Source of the DNA: Borreliella lanei
GTDB taxonomy: Bacteria; Spirochaetota; Spirochaetia; Borreliales; Borreliaceae
Assembly (NCBI RefSeq): GCF_014205895.1
Contig: NZ_JACHFC010000003.1
Span: 1-64,000 of the forward strand
Direction: 5' to 3'
DNA: 64,000 nt
Shown here: in pieces, positions 47,784 to 57,136 of the stretch
Layout of the letters: each line of letters opens with the position of its first letter
Numbering within the stretch: position 1 is the stretch's first letter
Position numbers and translations under genes: made by a program
The notes under the pieces: generated by a model
Told to the model about the DNA's origin: nothing
What the model saw: only the letters and a program-made list of their open reading frames with translations
The model's database searches: none

Positions 47784-48485
47784 ATGAATAAAGATATGTT
47801 TGATTTAAGCTTGTGGATAGGAATGTTCCTATTTATATATATAACATTGGGAATTCTTTACCGATTTTTTGGAAAATCTGGGCTTTTTTGTTTCAATGCA
47901 ATTATTTCAACAATGTCAAATATTATAATATTAAGAAATTTAAAAGCATTTGGAATGTCCTTAAATTTATCAGGCATTACTTTTTTATCGGCATCATTCT
48001 CTTTAAACCTAATGGTAGAAAAATACAGCAAAAAAGAAGCGACAAATTCCGTGATATTGAGCCTTTTGTTAAACATAACTTTTACAATTATGATTAATTT
48101 TATGATACTATTCAATCATAATAAATTAGACACCGCAGATATTCATTTTAAAATATTGTTTAATAACTTTACATACATTTTAACAATATTAATTGGAACT
48201 TATGTGTTTTTTCTATCCCAATATATAAACATCTTACTATATAATTATTTTAAGCAAATAAAAATAAAATCTTTATGGGTCATTCATCCTCTATCAAGAC
48301 TAATTTCTGGATATCTGGCTAATTTGCTAGTTTCAATATCTATAAATACAATACTTAAATTCTACCCTGAAACAAAAAATATCGAACTTACAAAAGGATC
48401 TCTTATTATTACATTAATAATAATTGCAATCGATACCATTTTTTACCTATTTATAAATTCTTGGAAAAAAATTAAAGAAGCTTAA
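47784..48485 (+). CDS. YhhQ-like membrane protein, diverged paralogue
   Basis: This 233-residue protein aligns by eye with its upstream neighbour along the whole length and keeps six or so membrane helices. The signature Thr-Asp is replaced by Leu-Asn in SLNLMVEKYSKK (73-84), with Glu79 kept and the Gly now Ser. The late Asp173-Thr becomes Ala-Asn in LSRLISGYLANLL. Either the substrate has changed or the protein is a non-transporting partner. It has no Shine-Dalgarno and an extended -10 eight bases before the ATG. Its TAA overlaps the TAA of the convergent trmH-like gene. Confidence 0.75.
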   Translation: MNKDMFDLSLWIGMFLFIYITLGILYRFFGKSGLFCFNAIISTMSNIIILRNLKAFGMSLNLSGITFLSASFSLNLMVEKYSKKEATNSVILSLLLNITFTIMINFMILFNHNKLDTADIHFKILFNNFTYILTILIGTYVFFLSQYINILLYNYFKQIKIKSLWVIHPLSRLISGYLANLLVSISINTILKFYPETKNIELTKGSLIITLIIIAIDTIFYLFINSWKKIKEA

Positions 48486-49138
48486 GAATTAATAAGATTT
48501 TCAATAAATTGATAATTTTTAACAACTTGTCTATAATATTTTAATCTCAAATTTGACTTCTCAACTTCATTTAACAAATAATCAATGCCACTTTTTCTTA
48601 AGCGAATCAATAAAGAGTACATAACTATCGAAACAGCTACAGAAATATTATAACTTTGAGTAAATCCATACATAGGTATTTTTACGTATAAATCGGCAAC
48701 TTCCAAGACTTCTACACTAAGCCCTGTTAACTCTGTACCAAAAAATATCGCCATTTTATTGTTAATTGGAAAATTTTCAAGATTTATTGATTTTTCATTC
48801 AAAGATGTGGCTACTATTTTATATCCATCAGACCTTAACCTATCAATTGCAAGCTTAGAATTTTTATATTTATTTAAATTTATCCATTGTGAAGATCCCA
48901 AAGTAATATCTGGATTTAAAGTATACTTATTCTTTTTTTCAATAACATGAACATCACTAAGTCCTAAAATTTCGCCTGTTCTAATAGTAGCACTTGCATT
49001 TTGAGACTGGAAAATGTCCTCAAGCACAAATGTTAAATAATTGGTGCGAAAACTTAATACTTTCTCAATCCTAGCTTTTTTTTCATCTGTAATAAATTTA
49101 GACAAAACACCTATTCTTTTTAAGACATCATCATCCAT
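48482..49138 (-). CDS. SpoU/TrmH-family RNA 2'-O-methyltransferase
   Basis: The SPOUT signatures are present. ASATIRTGEILGLSDVHVIE carries motif 1 with Asn and Arg, AIFFGTELTGLS is motif 2, and IPMYGFTQSYNISVAVSI is motif 3, where the trefoil knot binds SAM. At 218 residues with a short N-terminal extension and a C-terminal helical tail it looks more like TrmH (Gm18 of tRNA) than rRNA methylases such as RlmB. It stands alone on the minus strand, 81 bp from the divergent ung gene. Confidence 0.88.
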   Translation of the reverse strand: MDDDVLKRIGVLSKFITDEKKARIEKVLSFRTNYLTFVLEDIFQSQNASATIRTGEILGLSDVHVIEKKNKYTLNPDITLGSSQWINLNKYKNSKLAIDRLRSDGYKIVATSLNEKSINLENFPINNKMAIFFGTELTGLSVEVLEVADLYVKIPMYGFTQSYNISVAVSIVMYSLLIRLRKSGIDYLLNEVEKSNLRLKYYRQVVKNYQFIENLINS

Positions 49139-49184
49139 AATAAAAATTAAATTTCAAAAATAACAAATTCATCCTTTAATATAT

Positions 49185-49213
49185 TTCAAATTACAAACTA
49201 TTTCTTATATAAT
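49185..49213 (+). promoter_or_regulatory. Predicted promoter of ung giving a leaderless mRNA
   Basis: TTCAAA (49185-49190), 17 bases and TATAAT (49208-49213) lie so that transcription should start at about the ATG at 49220, only six bases after the -10 box. No Shine-Dalgarno precedes the ATG. Confidence 0.6.
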
Positions 49214-49219
49214 ACAAAA

Positions 49220-49891
49220 ATGAAAGTAAAAATTGAAGAATCTTGGAAAGAAGTTTTAAACAATGAATTTAATAAAGAGTACTTTAAAGAGCTTGTGAGA
49301 TTTATAAAACATGAATATAAAACAAAAAATGGAAAAATATTTCCTCCTCCAAAACTTATATTCAATGCTTTTAATTCTTTACCATTTAAAGACATAAAAG
49401 TGGTAATAATTGGACAAGATCCATACCACGGGAAAAACCAGGCAAATGGACTTGCTTTTTCCGTAGATTCAAAAATCAAAATTCCACCGTCTTTACAAAA
49501 CATATTTAAAGAAATAGAAAAAAGCTTAAAAATAAAAACCATCCCAAACGGAGATTTAAAAAGATGGGCAATTCAAGGTGTATTTCTAATAAATACAATC
49601 CTAACAGTCGAAGAAGGTAAACCTTCTTCTCACAAAGCTATTGGTTGGGAAATTTTTACAGATGAAGTAATAAAAATAATCTCTAAAAATTTGAAAAACA
49701 TTGTATTTATGCTTTGGGGCAATTTAGCAAGAAGTAAAAAAGGGCTAATTGACCCAACAAAGCATCTAATTCTTGAAACAAGTCATCCATCTCCATATTC
49801 AGCAAACAATGGATTTTTAGGATCAAATCATTTTAGCAGTGCTTTAGATTATTTAAAAAAACACAATAAAAATATAATAAACTTTCAATAA
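49220..49891 (+). CDS. ung: Uracil-DNA glycosylase, family 1
   Basis: Ung removes uracil from DNA. The water-activating motif GQDPYHG (near 67-73) and the intercalation motif HPSPYSA (near 189-195) are intact. [18 protein letters not shown] and [17 protein letters not shown] also match. Length (223) is standard, so this is the working uracil glycosylase of the window, unlike the degenerate UDG-like gene in the cdaA operon. The mRNA is probably leaderless. Downstream there is a hairpin oriented for the secG operon. Confidence 0.96.
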   Translation: MKVKIEESWKEVLNNEFNKEYFKELVRFIKHEYKTKNGKIFPPPKLIFNAFNSLPFKDIKVVIIGQDPYHGKNQANGLAFSVDSKIKIPPSLQNIFKEIEKSLKIKTIPNGDLKRWAIQGVFLINTILTVEEGKPSSHKAIGWEIFTDEVIKIISKNLKNIVFMLWGNLARSKKGLIDPTKHLILETSHPSPYSANNGFLGSNHFSSALDYLKKHNKNIINFQ

Positions 49892-49936
49892 AATTAATAA
49901 ATTTAATAATGGTTATGATTTAAAATTTCTTTATGT

Positions 49937-49964
49937 AAAAACTCTGAGTAAATACTACTCAGAG
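49937..49964 (-). terminator. Intrinsic terminator of the gap-pgk-tpiA-secG operon
   Basis: CTCTGAGTA (49942-49950) and TACTCAGAG (49956-49964) form a nine-base stem with a five-base loop. On the minus strand it is followed by a T-run (positions 49941-49937), as expected for a rho-independent terminator after secG. Confidence 0.8.
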
Positions 49965-49988
49965 CATACACAACATTATCCAATTAAA

Positions 49989-50351
49989 TTATTTTTCTTT
50001 CAAATTGTTTTCTTTAATTTCATTAATATTAGTATCTGATTCATTATTCTCATCATCCCAGAAAGTTGAACTATTCTTGTTTTCAGTCTTTATATCATTT
50101 AAAAAGCTATCATCTGCTCTTCTAGTATTTAGAAAAGATAAAAAGACTACAAAGATAAAAAAGAGTGCTATAAAAAATCCAGTAATTTTTACAGCAACAC
50201 TTGAAGACTTTGCCCCAAAAATAGAAGAACTGCCGCCCCCAAAAACACCGCCTATTCCATCGCCCTGCTCATCTTGAATTAAAACCAAAAGGATAATAAA
50301 AATCGAAACAATAACAAAAATTATAAAAATAAGAAATCTAACTAAATCCAA
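49989..50351 (-). CDS. secG: SecG-like translocase subunit with acidic tail
   Basis: SecG assists SecYEG protein translocation. Two membrane helices (about 4-24 and 55-74) flank the family-typical loop LIQDEQGDGIGGVFGGGSS. After the second helix comes a hydrophilic, Asp/Glu/Asn-rich tail of about 45 residues (FLNDIKTENKNSSTFWDDEN), longer than in most SecG proteins. The start is TTG at 50351 with GAGG six bases upstream. It is the last gene of the glycolytic operon, just downstream of tpiA. Confidence 0.9.
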   Translation of the reverse strand: MDLVRFLIFIIFVIVSIFIILLVLIQDEQGDGIGGVFGGGSSSIFGAKSSSVAVKITGFFIALFFIFVVFLSFLNTRRADDSFLNDIKTENKNSSTFWDDENNESDTNINEIKENNLKEK

Positions 50352-50366
50352 AACAAACCTCTTTAA

Positions 50367-51128
50367 CTAAAGAACACTATTAATTATAGATAAAAAAGAT
50401 TCGGCCTTTAAAGATGCTCCACCTATTAGCGCACCATCAATATTAGGTTCATTTATAAGCTCTTTTACATTGCTTGAATTAACAGAGCCTCCATACTGAA
50501 TTATAATATTATCTGAAGCTGACTTTGAATAAAGCTTCATAATCTCAAGCCTAATTGCCTTATGAACCTCTTCTGCTTCCTCTTTAGTTGCGGTTTTACC
50601 CGTTCCAATTGCCCAAACAGGCTCATAAGCTAAAATTATCCTTTGAATATCTGATTCGGAAACACAATTTAACCCCTTTTTAACCTGATTTAAAACAACG
50701 TCTAAAGTTTTTCCAGAATCTCTCTCATCAAGAGTTTCTCCAACACAAAGAATTAAGTATTTAAAAGGATGCTTAAGTCCTGAAAGAATCTTTTTATTTA
50801 TTATTTCATCTGTTTCTGCTAAATACAATCTACATTCAGAATGACCAAGTATAACATATTCTACTCCAAATTCTAAAAGCATTGAAGGTGAAATTTCACT
50901 TGTCCTTGCTCCACTTTCCATATAAGACATATTTTGAGCACCAAGGAGAACATTACTGCCCTTAATACATTCTGAAACCTTGGATAAAGCCGTAAATGGA
51001 GGAGTTATCATTATTACAACATCATCTTTTAAAGCCTTAACTTCAGTTGCAATTTCTTTTGCAACAATAGAAGCTTCTGCACTTGTATAATGCATTTTCC
51101 AATTTCCCGCTAAAAATGTTTTTCTCAT
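50367..51128 (-). CDS. tpiA: Triosephosphate isomerase
   Basis: TPI interconverts dihydroxyacetone phosphate and glyceraldehyde-3-phosphate. GNWKMH carries the catalytic Lys, [10 protein letters not shown] the His, and [13 protein letters not shown] the Glu and the flexible loop; the phosphate site IQYGGSVN is also present. The true start is the ATG at 51128 with GGAGA at proper spacing; the longer open frame runs back into pgk without meaning. Length (253) is normal. One base separates it from the pgk stop. Confidence 0.97.
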   Translation of the reverse strand: MRKTFLAGNWKMHYTSAEASIVAKEIATEVKALKDDVVIMITPPFTALSKVSECIKGSNVLLGAQNMSYMESGARTSEISPSMLLEFGVEYVILGHSECRLYLAETDEIINKKILSGLKHPFKYLILCVGETLDERDSGKTLDVVLNQVKKGLNCVSESDIQRIILAYEPVWAIGTGKTATKEEAEEVHKAIRLEIMKLYSKSASDNIIIQYGGSVNSSNVKELINEPNIDGALIGGASLKAESFLSIINSVL

Positions 51129-51129
51129 T

Positions 51130-52311
51130 TTAATTCTCCAAAACCTTAATACCCGGCAAAATTTTCCCTTCAAGATATTCAAGTGATGCACCACCACCTG
51201 TTGAAACATGAGTAATCTTATCAGATAAATTAAATTTATTAACAGCTGCAACAGAATCTCCACCACCAACAACCGTTAAACCTGAACAAGATGCTACCAT
51301 TTCGGCAACCTCAGCGGTTCCTTTTGAAAATAAATCAAATTCAAATACACCAAGAGGGCCATTCCAAATTATAGTTTTGGCGGTTTTTACAACCTTTTCA
51401 ATTTCTTTTAAAGTATTAGCTCCAATATCCATGCCAATCTTGTTTTCAGGAATATTAAAGGAATCAATATACTCAGGAGTTGCATTTTTATTAAAATCAT
51501 CAGCCACAATATGATCAAGTGGTAAAATTACTTTAACACCCAACTCTTTTGCTTTTTTTAAAAAAGAAGATGCTATATCAATATATTCGTTCTCCAAAAG
51601 AGATTTACCTATAGAATATCCTTCGGAATACAAAAAAGTATAAGCCATTCCACCACCAATCACAACTACATTTGACTTTGACAAAAGTGATTCTAGTACC
51701 GCAATCTTTGAAGAAACCTTAGAGCCACCAATAATTGAAACAAATGGCCTTTCAGGATTTTTCAATACTCCACCAAGAAATTTATCTTCTTTTTCCATTA
51801 AAAATCCACCAACAGATGGCAAATAATCAGCAACCCCTACAGTTGAAGCATGGGCTCTATGAGCTGCGCCAAAGGCATCATTTACAAAAACATCTCCATT
51901 CTCAGAAAGTTTTTTTGCAAAATTTTTATCGTTTTTCTCTTCTTCTAAATAAAACCTTACATTTTCCAGTAATACAACATCGCCATCCTTCATTTGCAAG
52001 GTACTATTTACAATTTCACTTCCAATACAATCAGAAAGCATCTTGACATCTTGGCCCAAAAGCTCTGACAATCTATTCGCAACGGGTTTAAGAGAATATT
52101 TAAGATTTTTCTTTCCCTCTGGTCTACCCAAATGACTTATAAGTACAATCCTAGCTCCTCTTTCTTTTAGATACTCTATTGTAGACAATGCAGCCTTAAT
52201 TCTAGTATCATCGCTAATGCTCCCCTCTTTTAGGGGAACATTAAAATCACATCTTACTAAAGCTCGCTTACCTGCAAAGCTACTAAAGTCTTTTACTGTT
52301 TTTATTGACAT
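51130..52311 (-). CDS. pgk: Phosphoglycerate kinase
   Basis: PGK makes ATP from 1,3-bisphosphoglycerate and [11 protein letters not shown] near residue 19, SHLGRP, the LLENVRF segment, and the nucleotide-site GGGDSVAA with STGGGASLE near the end are all conserved. Length (393) is typical. The gene lies between gap (19 bases upstream) and tpiA and shares their order with many bacteria. Confidence 0.97.
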   Translation of the reverse strand: MSIKTVKDFSSFAGKRALVRCDFNVPLKEGSISDDTRIKAALSTIEYLKERGARIVLISHLGRPEGKKNLKYSLKPVANRLSELLGQDVKMLSDCIGSEIVNSTLQMKDGDVVLLENVRFYLEEEKNDKNFAKKLSENGDVFVNDAFGAAHRAHASTVGVADYLPSVGGFLMEKEDKFLGGVLKNPERPFVSIIGGSKVSSKIAVLESLLSKSNVVVIGGGMAYTFLYSEGYSIGKSLLENEYIDIASSFLKKAKELGVKVILPLDHIVADDFNKNATPEYIDSFNIPENKIGMDIGANTLKEIEKVVKTAKTIIWNGPLGVFEFDLFSKGTAEVAEMVASCSGLTVVGGGDSVAAVNKFNLSDKITHVSTGGGASLEYLEGKILPGIKVLEN

Positions 52312-52330
52312 TTTATTACCTTAAGACTAC

Positions 52331-53338
52331 TTATTTTACCAATTTTTGAGCAAGATCAACCACTCTTGTAGAATATCCAAACTCATTGTCATACCATGAC
52401 AACACTTTTGCAAATCCATTTTCAAGAACCATTGTCTCAAGGCCATCAACAATAGAAGAATGAGAATTCCCCTTTATATCTGAAGACACAATTGGATCTT
52501 CCGTGTACCCCAAAATACCTTTAAGCTCGGGTGTTTCTGATGCTTTCTTGAGGACAGAATTAATCTCTTCTTTTGTAACATCTTTTTTCTTGAGTTGAAC
52601 TGTAAGATCAACAATTGAACCTGTTGGCACAGGCACCCTCATTGAAGTCCCATTCAACTTACCCTTAAGTTCAGGCAAAACAAGTCCAACTGCTTTTGCA
52701 GCACCGGTTGAAGTTGGAATAATAGAAAGTGCAGCAGCTCTTGCTCGTCTAAGATCAGAATGCGGAAGATCCAAAATTCTTTGATCATTAGTATAAGCAT
52801 GAACGGTTGTCATAAGTCCTTGTTCAATTCCAAATGATTCATGAAGCACTTTCGCAAGAGGAGCCAAGCAATTGGTTGTACATGAAGCATTTGACACAGC
52901 CTTTAAATCAGAATTAATATCGTGATCATTTACACCAAGAACTATTGTTTTAATCTCATCTTTAGCAGGAACTGTTAAAATAACTTTCTTAGCCCCAGCA
53001 TGATTCACATGATCAAGATATCCCCCTTTATCACTAGTTGCTGATGAAAAAACACCTGTTGCCTCAATTGCAACATCAATTCCAAGCTTTGCCCAAGGAA
53101 GATTTTTTGGGTCTCTCTCAGCAATAATTTTTATTTCTCTTCCATCCACAACAATAGCACCATCTCTTGACTCAACTTTTTTATTATATACTCCAAAAGT
53201 CGAATCATATTTCAAAAGATGTGCAAGAGTTTTAGGATCTGTTAAATCATTTATTGCCACAATATCAATTCCTCTTTCAAAAGCAATCTTAAAAACATTT
53301 CTACCAATACGACCAAAGCCATTAATAGCCAATTTCAT
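52331..53338 (-). CDS. gap: Glyceraldehyde-3-phosphate dehydrogenase
   Basis: GAPDH oxidises glyceraldehyde-3-phosphate with NAD. The Rossmann GFGRIGRN is at the N-terminus, the catalytic Cys is in [15 protein letters not shown] near residue 151, and the C-terminal [16 protein letters not shown] completes the enzyme. Length (335) is standard. GGAGG before the ATG and a TTGACA-type promoter upstream mark it as the first gene of gap-pgk-tpiA-secG. This protein is expected to be abundant. Confidence 0.98.
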   Translation of the reverse strand: MKLAINGFGRIGRNVFKIAFERGIDIVAINDLTDPKTLAHLLKYDSTFGVYNKKVESRDGAIVVDGREIKIIAERDPKNLPWAKLGIDVAIEATGVFSSATSDKGGYLDHVNHAGAKKVILTVPAKDEIKTIVLGVNDHDINSDLKAVSNASCTTNCLAPLAKVLHESFGIEQGLMTTVHAYTNDQRILDLPHSDLRRARAAALSIIPTSTGAAKAVGLVLPELKGKLNGTSMRVPVPTGSIVDLTVQLKKKDVTKEEINSVLKKASETPELKGILGYTEDPIVSSDIKGNSHSSIVDGLETMVLENGFAKVLSWYDNEFGYSTRVVDLAQKLVK

Positions 53339-53380
53339 ATAAAATCCTCCAATTTTTTTGATTTTATTCCTACTAGAATT

Positions 53381-53410
53381 ATTAAATCACAAATTAACAA
53401 CAAGTGTCAA
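53381..53410 (-). promoter_or_regulatory. Predicted promoter of the glycolytic operon
   Basis: A perfect TTGACA (minus strand, 53410-53405), 18 bases and TTTAAT (53386-53381) precede gap, whose ATG is at 53338 with GGAGG upstream. It sits directly after the TPR gene stop, giving the operon its own start. Confidence 0.6.
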
Positions 53411-53411
53411 A

Positions 53412-55382
53412 CTATCTTTTTATAAGCACAGTGGCTCCTTCTTGAATATAATCCTTTAAAAAGGTAGAAGATTTTATAATACCTCTAGAAATATAATCAC
53501 TTATATCCTCAATCAAAATCTCTCCCAAAATATCTGATTTTTTATAAACAATAAAACCAGAATCTCTAGTATCACTATTTAAAGCACCTTCTTTAAGAAT
53601 CAAAAAAACATCGCCTTTTACAACACCGTTTACTTGGCCAAGATTAATAAGAGCATCGTCACTTTTAATCTGAAGAATCTTTCCTTTTTTAGGCAAATAA
53701 TCATGAAAATCTTTTGAAAGAGAATTTAAAGCATTGCTTAAATAATTAACACCCCCCACATCATAAGAGAAAGAACCAACCTTAATCCCTGTTTTACCTG
53801 AAAAAATATTCACTACCAAAGTAGCTGTATTCTTCAAAATATCTGCCTTAAAATCAAAAATTAAAAATAAATCCAAATTATTATTTCTTGAATAAGAAAA
53901 TCCTTCAGAAAAATTATTAATTAGATAGTCTCTATTTTTATTGTAATCAAAATTATAGTTAACTATTTCCATATTTAAATTACGCTCAAGAACCCTTTCA
54001 GCGTATCTTAATATCAAATCATTTGCCCCAAAAAACTTATTCTCACTTTGAGTAAAAATAGCCATTTTATAAACCACTCTGTCATCGTAAAGCTTATTAA
54101 AATCAGAAATGCTTTTATATCCGTACTTATAAAATAAAGACTTTCTAACATCAAAAGACACAACATCATAAAAATCTAAAATTCTAGAATCAGTAGAATT
54201 TCTTTGTTTTGCTAAATAAAAAAGCTGCTCATAGGCCATAATATCTAAATTCATAAGCTTATATATTTTTGAAAGCAAAAACCTAGCACTATCATTATCA
54301 GGCCAAATATCAACAGCATTTTTTGCATTAAATAATGCTTTGTTTAAATTTAAAGATTTAAAAGCTTTAAGCCCCTCATTTTCATAATGCTTAGAAATTC
54401 TAGAATTGGAATTATTTTTCAAAAAATTTCTAAAATTAGATGCAAAAAAACTCTCCTCAAGAGCAATATTATAAAATTCTAAATCTTTTTTAAGATTTTT
54501 AGCTCGCTCCAAATTTAAAATAGCCTTTTCAATATCCCCAAATTTTAAGTAAGAATATCCCAATAAATAATAAAGTTCATCAGAATCTTTATTAACTAAA
54601 ATAGCTTTCTGCAATGCCTCTATTGCATCTTCATATTTAAATTCATGCAAATAAACAAGCGCAAGCAATCGATATGCATCAACAACTCCAAAATCTTTGT
54701 AAGAACTTTCAATTAAAGCCAAATAATTTAAAGCATACTTTTCAGCAAGCCCTAAATTATTAATACTAATATAAAATTCAGCTACTCTTTTATGAAAATC
54801 TGGAAAAGATAAAAAATTTACCCTGACTTTATTTATCAAATGCCTAATTTTATCATGCATTCCTAGCCTTTGATAAATATCCATAAGATGTTCAAAAGCA
54901 CTATAATTATTTTGACTATAATCAAGAATAGATAAATAATAATTAGCTGCGGCTATAAATAATCCATTTTTTTCAAAAATTGAAGCAAGTCCAACCAAAG
55001 CATCAATATTATTCCTTTGTTTAACCAAAACCTCAGAATAGATTTTTTTTGCTTGATCAATTTTATCATTTTTTAACAATATATTTGCATAAAGAATTTT
55101 ATACTCAGTATCCTCGTTAGACATTTTAGAAGCTTTTTCTATGAAAAATTGTGCTTGAGTATATATCTTAAGAGAATAATAAATTGATGCAATAAATTTA
55201 TAAGCTTCATAATAATTGGGATTAATTTTTATAGCCTCAACAAGCTCATCAATAGCATCATAATACCTTTTAGACAAATAATACTCACGAGCCTTTTGAT
55301 AATGTCCTAATGCTGTAGTATCACTTCCCAATAGAACACTAAAATTAAAAAGGAATAACATTAAAAACCAATTAAAATTCAT
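53412..55382 (-). CDS. Exported TPR-repeat protein with FlgT-like C-terminal region
   Basis: A signal peptide covers about residues 1-19. Then come many tetratricopeptide units from about 25 to 400, for example ALGHYQKAREYYLSKRYYD, AIKINPNYYEAYKFIA and ALQKAILVNKDSDELYYLLG. The C-terminal 230 residues are beta-rich; INLGQVNGVVKGDVFLIL resembles the FlgT C-terminal/CsgG-associated fold. Length is 656 residues. No lipobox is seen, so the protein is probably periplasmic. Function is unknown; a scaffold in envelope or motor assembly is one option. It overlaps the CorC-like gene by four bases (ATGA), with GGAAGG before its ATG, and ends just before the gap promoter. Confidence 0.78.
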   Translation of the reverse strand: MNFNWFLMLFLFNFSVLLGSDTTALGHYQKAREYYLSKRYYDAIDELVEAIKINPNYYEAYKFIASIYYSLKIYTQAQFFIEKASKMSNEDTEYKILYANILLKNDKIDQAKKIYSEVLVKQRNNIDALVGLASIFEKNGLFIAAANYYLSILDYSQNNYSAFEHLMDIYQRLGMHDKIRHLINKVRVNFLSFPDFHKRVAEFYISINNLGLAEKYALNYLALIESSYKDFGVVDAYRLLALVYLHEFKYEDAIEALQKAILVNKDSDELYYLLGYSYLKFGDIEKAILNLERAKNLKKDLEFYNIALEESFFASNFRNFLKNNSNSRISKHYENEGLKAFKSLNLNKALFNAKNAVDIWPDNDSARFLLSKIYKLMNLDIMAYEQLFYLAKQRNSTDSRILDFYDVVSFDVRKSLFYKYGYKSISDFNKLYDDRVVYKMAIFTQSENKFFGANDLILRYAERVLERNLNMEIVNYNFDYNKNRDYLINNFSEGFSYSRNNNLDLFLIFDFKADILKNTATLVVNIFSGKTGIKVGSFSYDVGGVNYLSNALNSLSKDFHDYLPKKGKILQIKSDDALINLGQVNGVVKGDVFLILKEGALNSDTRDSGFIVYKKSDILGEILIEDISDYISRGIIKSSTFLKDYIQEGATVLIKR

Positions 55383-56158
55383 AAACCTTCCTTCTCGGAA
55401 ATCTTTATAACCTTAATATTTCTTTGATGCATATTTTTAATCGAAAAAACCAAATTATTATATTCCACCTTTTCATTTTTCAAAGGAATCCTCCCAAAAA
55501 GATCATAAACGAAACCACCAAGAGTATCAAAATCTCCATTTGGCAAATTTAAATTAAGTTTCTCATTTAAATCCTCTATCAAAATTCTTGCATCACAAAG
55601 ATAAGATCCATCATCAAGGCGAACTATCTCATCAAGTTCATTGTCAAATTCATCTTGAATGTCACCTACTATCTCTTCAAGGATATCTTCAAGAGTTACA
55701 AGACCTGAAACCCCGCCATACTCATCAACCACAATTGCAATATGAACATGATTTTCTTGAAATTCTTTTAAAAGAGAGTCTGTCTTTTTGCTTTCGGGAA
55801 CAAACATAACCTTTCTCATAATATCTTTTAAGTCTATTTCGTAGAAATCTTTTTTACACATATGCAATAGTATGTCTCTTGTATGAATTATCCCAACAAT
55901 ATTGTCAATGGTACCATGATACACAGGAAATCTTGAATGACTGCTAGATGTTACAACCTTTAAAAGCTCATCCTTGCTCTTAGCATAATCAACAAATATA
56001 ACTCCTATCCTAGGAATCATAATCTCTTTTACAATAGTCTCTTTAAGCGCATTGAAATTTTTTATCAAAGAAGTTCCAATATTCGACTTATCTTCAAGAT
56101 CATTTTCTGGGCTTCCTTTTTTCTTCTTTTTGTTTTTAAAATTAAAAAATCCCAACAT
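55379..56158 (-). CDS. CorC/TlyC-like CBS-domain protein
   Basis: Two CBS domains lie at about 45-165 (IMIPRIGVIFVDYAKS, RFPVYHGTIDNIVGIIHTRD and VVDEYGGVSGLVTLEDILEEI). A CorC_HlyC transporter-associated domain follows (LPNGDFDTLGGFVYDLFGRIPLKNE). There is no membrane DUF21 domain, so it is the soluble CorC type rather than a full hemolysin-C membrane protein. The name TlyC (hemolysin) seen in some annotations is historical; a link to divalent-cation efflux is more likely. Length (259). Its AAGGG ribosome-binding site lies inside the end of ybeY, and the ATG directly follows the ybeY stop. Confidence 0.88.
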   Translation of the reverse strand: MLGFFNFKNKKKKKGSPENDLEDKSNIGTSLIKNFNALKETIVKEIMIPRIGVIFVDYAKSKDELLKVVTSSSHSRFPVYHGTIDNIVGIIHTRDILLHMCKKDFYEIDLKDIMRKVMFVPESKKTDSLLKEFQENHVHIAIVVDEYGGVSGLVTLEDILEEIVGDIQDEFDNELDEIVRLDDGSYLCDARILIEDLNEKLNLNLPNGDFDTLGGFVYDLFGRIPLKNEKVEYNNLVFSIKNMHQRNIKVIKISEKEGL

Positions 56159-56626
56159 CTAAAATACCCTTTTATTTTCTCTTAAGATACTTTCTTGAAG
56201 AATCAACATACCTTCCTTTTGAAAATCATTAGTTTCATGTTTATATCCCATTAAATGCAAAATCCCATGAATAGTGACACGTTGAAGTTCTTCATAAATT
56301 TCAACATTAAACTCTTGAGCACTAAATTTTAAATATTCAAAAGATATTACAAGATCTCCTTGTATTTTATAATTTATGCCATCAACCAAATCTTCGTTAA
56401 GCTCATTATGTTCATTATAATTAAAAGAGAGAACATCGGTTGGCTCGTTCTTGTTTCTAAATTTATTATTCAATTTTTGTATATAAACATTATCACAAAG
56501 AATAACTGAAAGTTCAAAATCACTAATAGAAAGGGTATTCAAAACAGATACAATAAAATCATAAAAAACACCAAGATGTTCAAATTTAATATTTTCTACC
56601 AATAAATTCAAATCAGATTTGGACAA
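56159..56626 (-). CDS. ybeY: Endoribonuclease YbeY, 16S rRNA maturation
   Basis: The zinc-binding signature [11 protein letters not shown] (three His) is near residue 118, in the family form His-Gly-x-Leu-His-Leu-x-Gly-x-x-His. The earlier [11 protein letters not shown] is also typical. YbeY takes part in 16S 3'-end processing and ribosome quality control. Length (155). The start is probably TTG at 56626; AGGG lies about ten bases upstream, a slightly long spacing. It is between trxA (83 bp upstream) and the CorC-like gene. Confidence 0.93.
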   Translation of the reverse strand: MSKSDLNLLVENIKFEHLGVFYDFIVSVLNTLSISDFELSVILCDNVYIQKLNNKFRNKNEPTDVLSFNYNEHNELNEDLVDGINYKIQGDLVISFEYLKFSAQEFNVEIYEELQRVTIHGILHLMGYKHETNDFQKEGMLILQESILRENKRVF

Positions 56627-56709
56627 ATTAAATATACCCTAGAATAATTCATATATAACTTACAAATATGATTAATTGCTATAGCAATTAAATTATTTTA
56701 TTTTGCAAA

Positions 56710-57063
56710 TTAAAAACCAAAAAAATCCTTAATTATGCTTTCAAAAGCATCTTCTTGTAAAAAGCCAACAGAAACCTTTGGCTTGCCATCAACAGGAATA
56801 AAAAGAACAGTTGGAAGACTCTGTACTCCAAGCGCAGAAGAAATATCTTGTTCTTTGTCTGTATCTACTTTGTAAAAATCAATGCTATTCTCGTACTTTT
56901 TAGAAAGTTTTTCAAAAATAGGAGAAAGCATTTTACATGGACCACACCAATTAGCATAAAAATCAATTATTGCGGGCCTATCGCCTCTAAAACTCCACTC
57001 TTTATTATTTTTATAATCAAAAACCTTAACAACAAAATCTTCTTCGGTTAAAGAAATAGCCAT
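56710..57063 (-). CDS. trxA: Thioredoxin
   Basis: The redox site is WCGPCK in FYANWCGPCKMLSP, with the cis-proline in SLPTVLFIP. At 117 residues with an N-terminal extension of a few residues it is a standard thioredoxin. No thioredoxin reductase is in the window. An extended -10 promoter (TGATATAAT) lies about 30 bases upstream. It is the first gene of a minus-strand unit with ybeY, the CorC-like gene and the TPR gene. Confidence 0.95.
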   Translation of the reverse strand: MAISLTEEDFVVKVFDYKNNKEWSFRGDRPAIIDFYANWCGPCKMLSPIFEKLSKKYENSIDFYKVDTDKEQDISSALGVQSLPTVLFIPVDGKPKVSVGFLQEDAFESIIKDFFGF

Positions 57064-57093
57064 ATATTTTACATGCCCCCCTATCGACTTAAA

Positions 57094-57102
57094 ATTATAT
57101 CA
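57094..57102 (-). promoter_or_regulatory. Extended -10 promoter of trxA
   Basis: On the minus strand TGATATAAT (57102-57094) is a TGn-type extended -10 box, with a transcription start expected near 57087 and the trxA ATG at 57063. No clear -35 is needed with this type of promoter. Confidence 0.55.
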
Positions 57103-57136
57103 CAAATACAATATTAATAATAAGGAATTATAAGAA

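Noticed and set aside
47813..48097. A 94-codon plus-strand frame inside the second YhhQ-like gene
   Set aside because: It lies within a membrane-protein gene in another frame and shows no independent start signal.
50367..51272. A longer triosephosphate isomerase with a 48-residue N-terminal extension
   Set aside because: The extension overlaps the end of pgk out of frame; GGAGA before the ATG at 51128 and the family start FLAGNWKMH fix the real start.
55379..56158. A hemolysin (TlyC)
   Set aside because: The protein is a soluble CBS plus CorC_HlyC-domain protein without a membrane domain; a lytic function cannot be supported.
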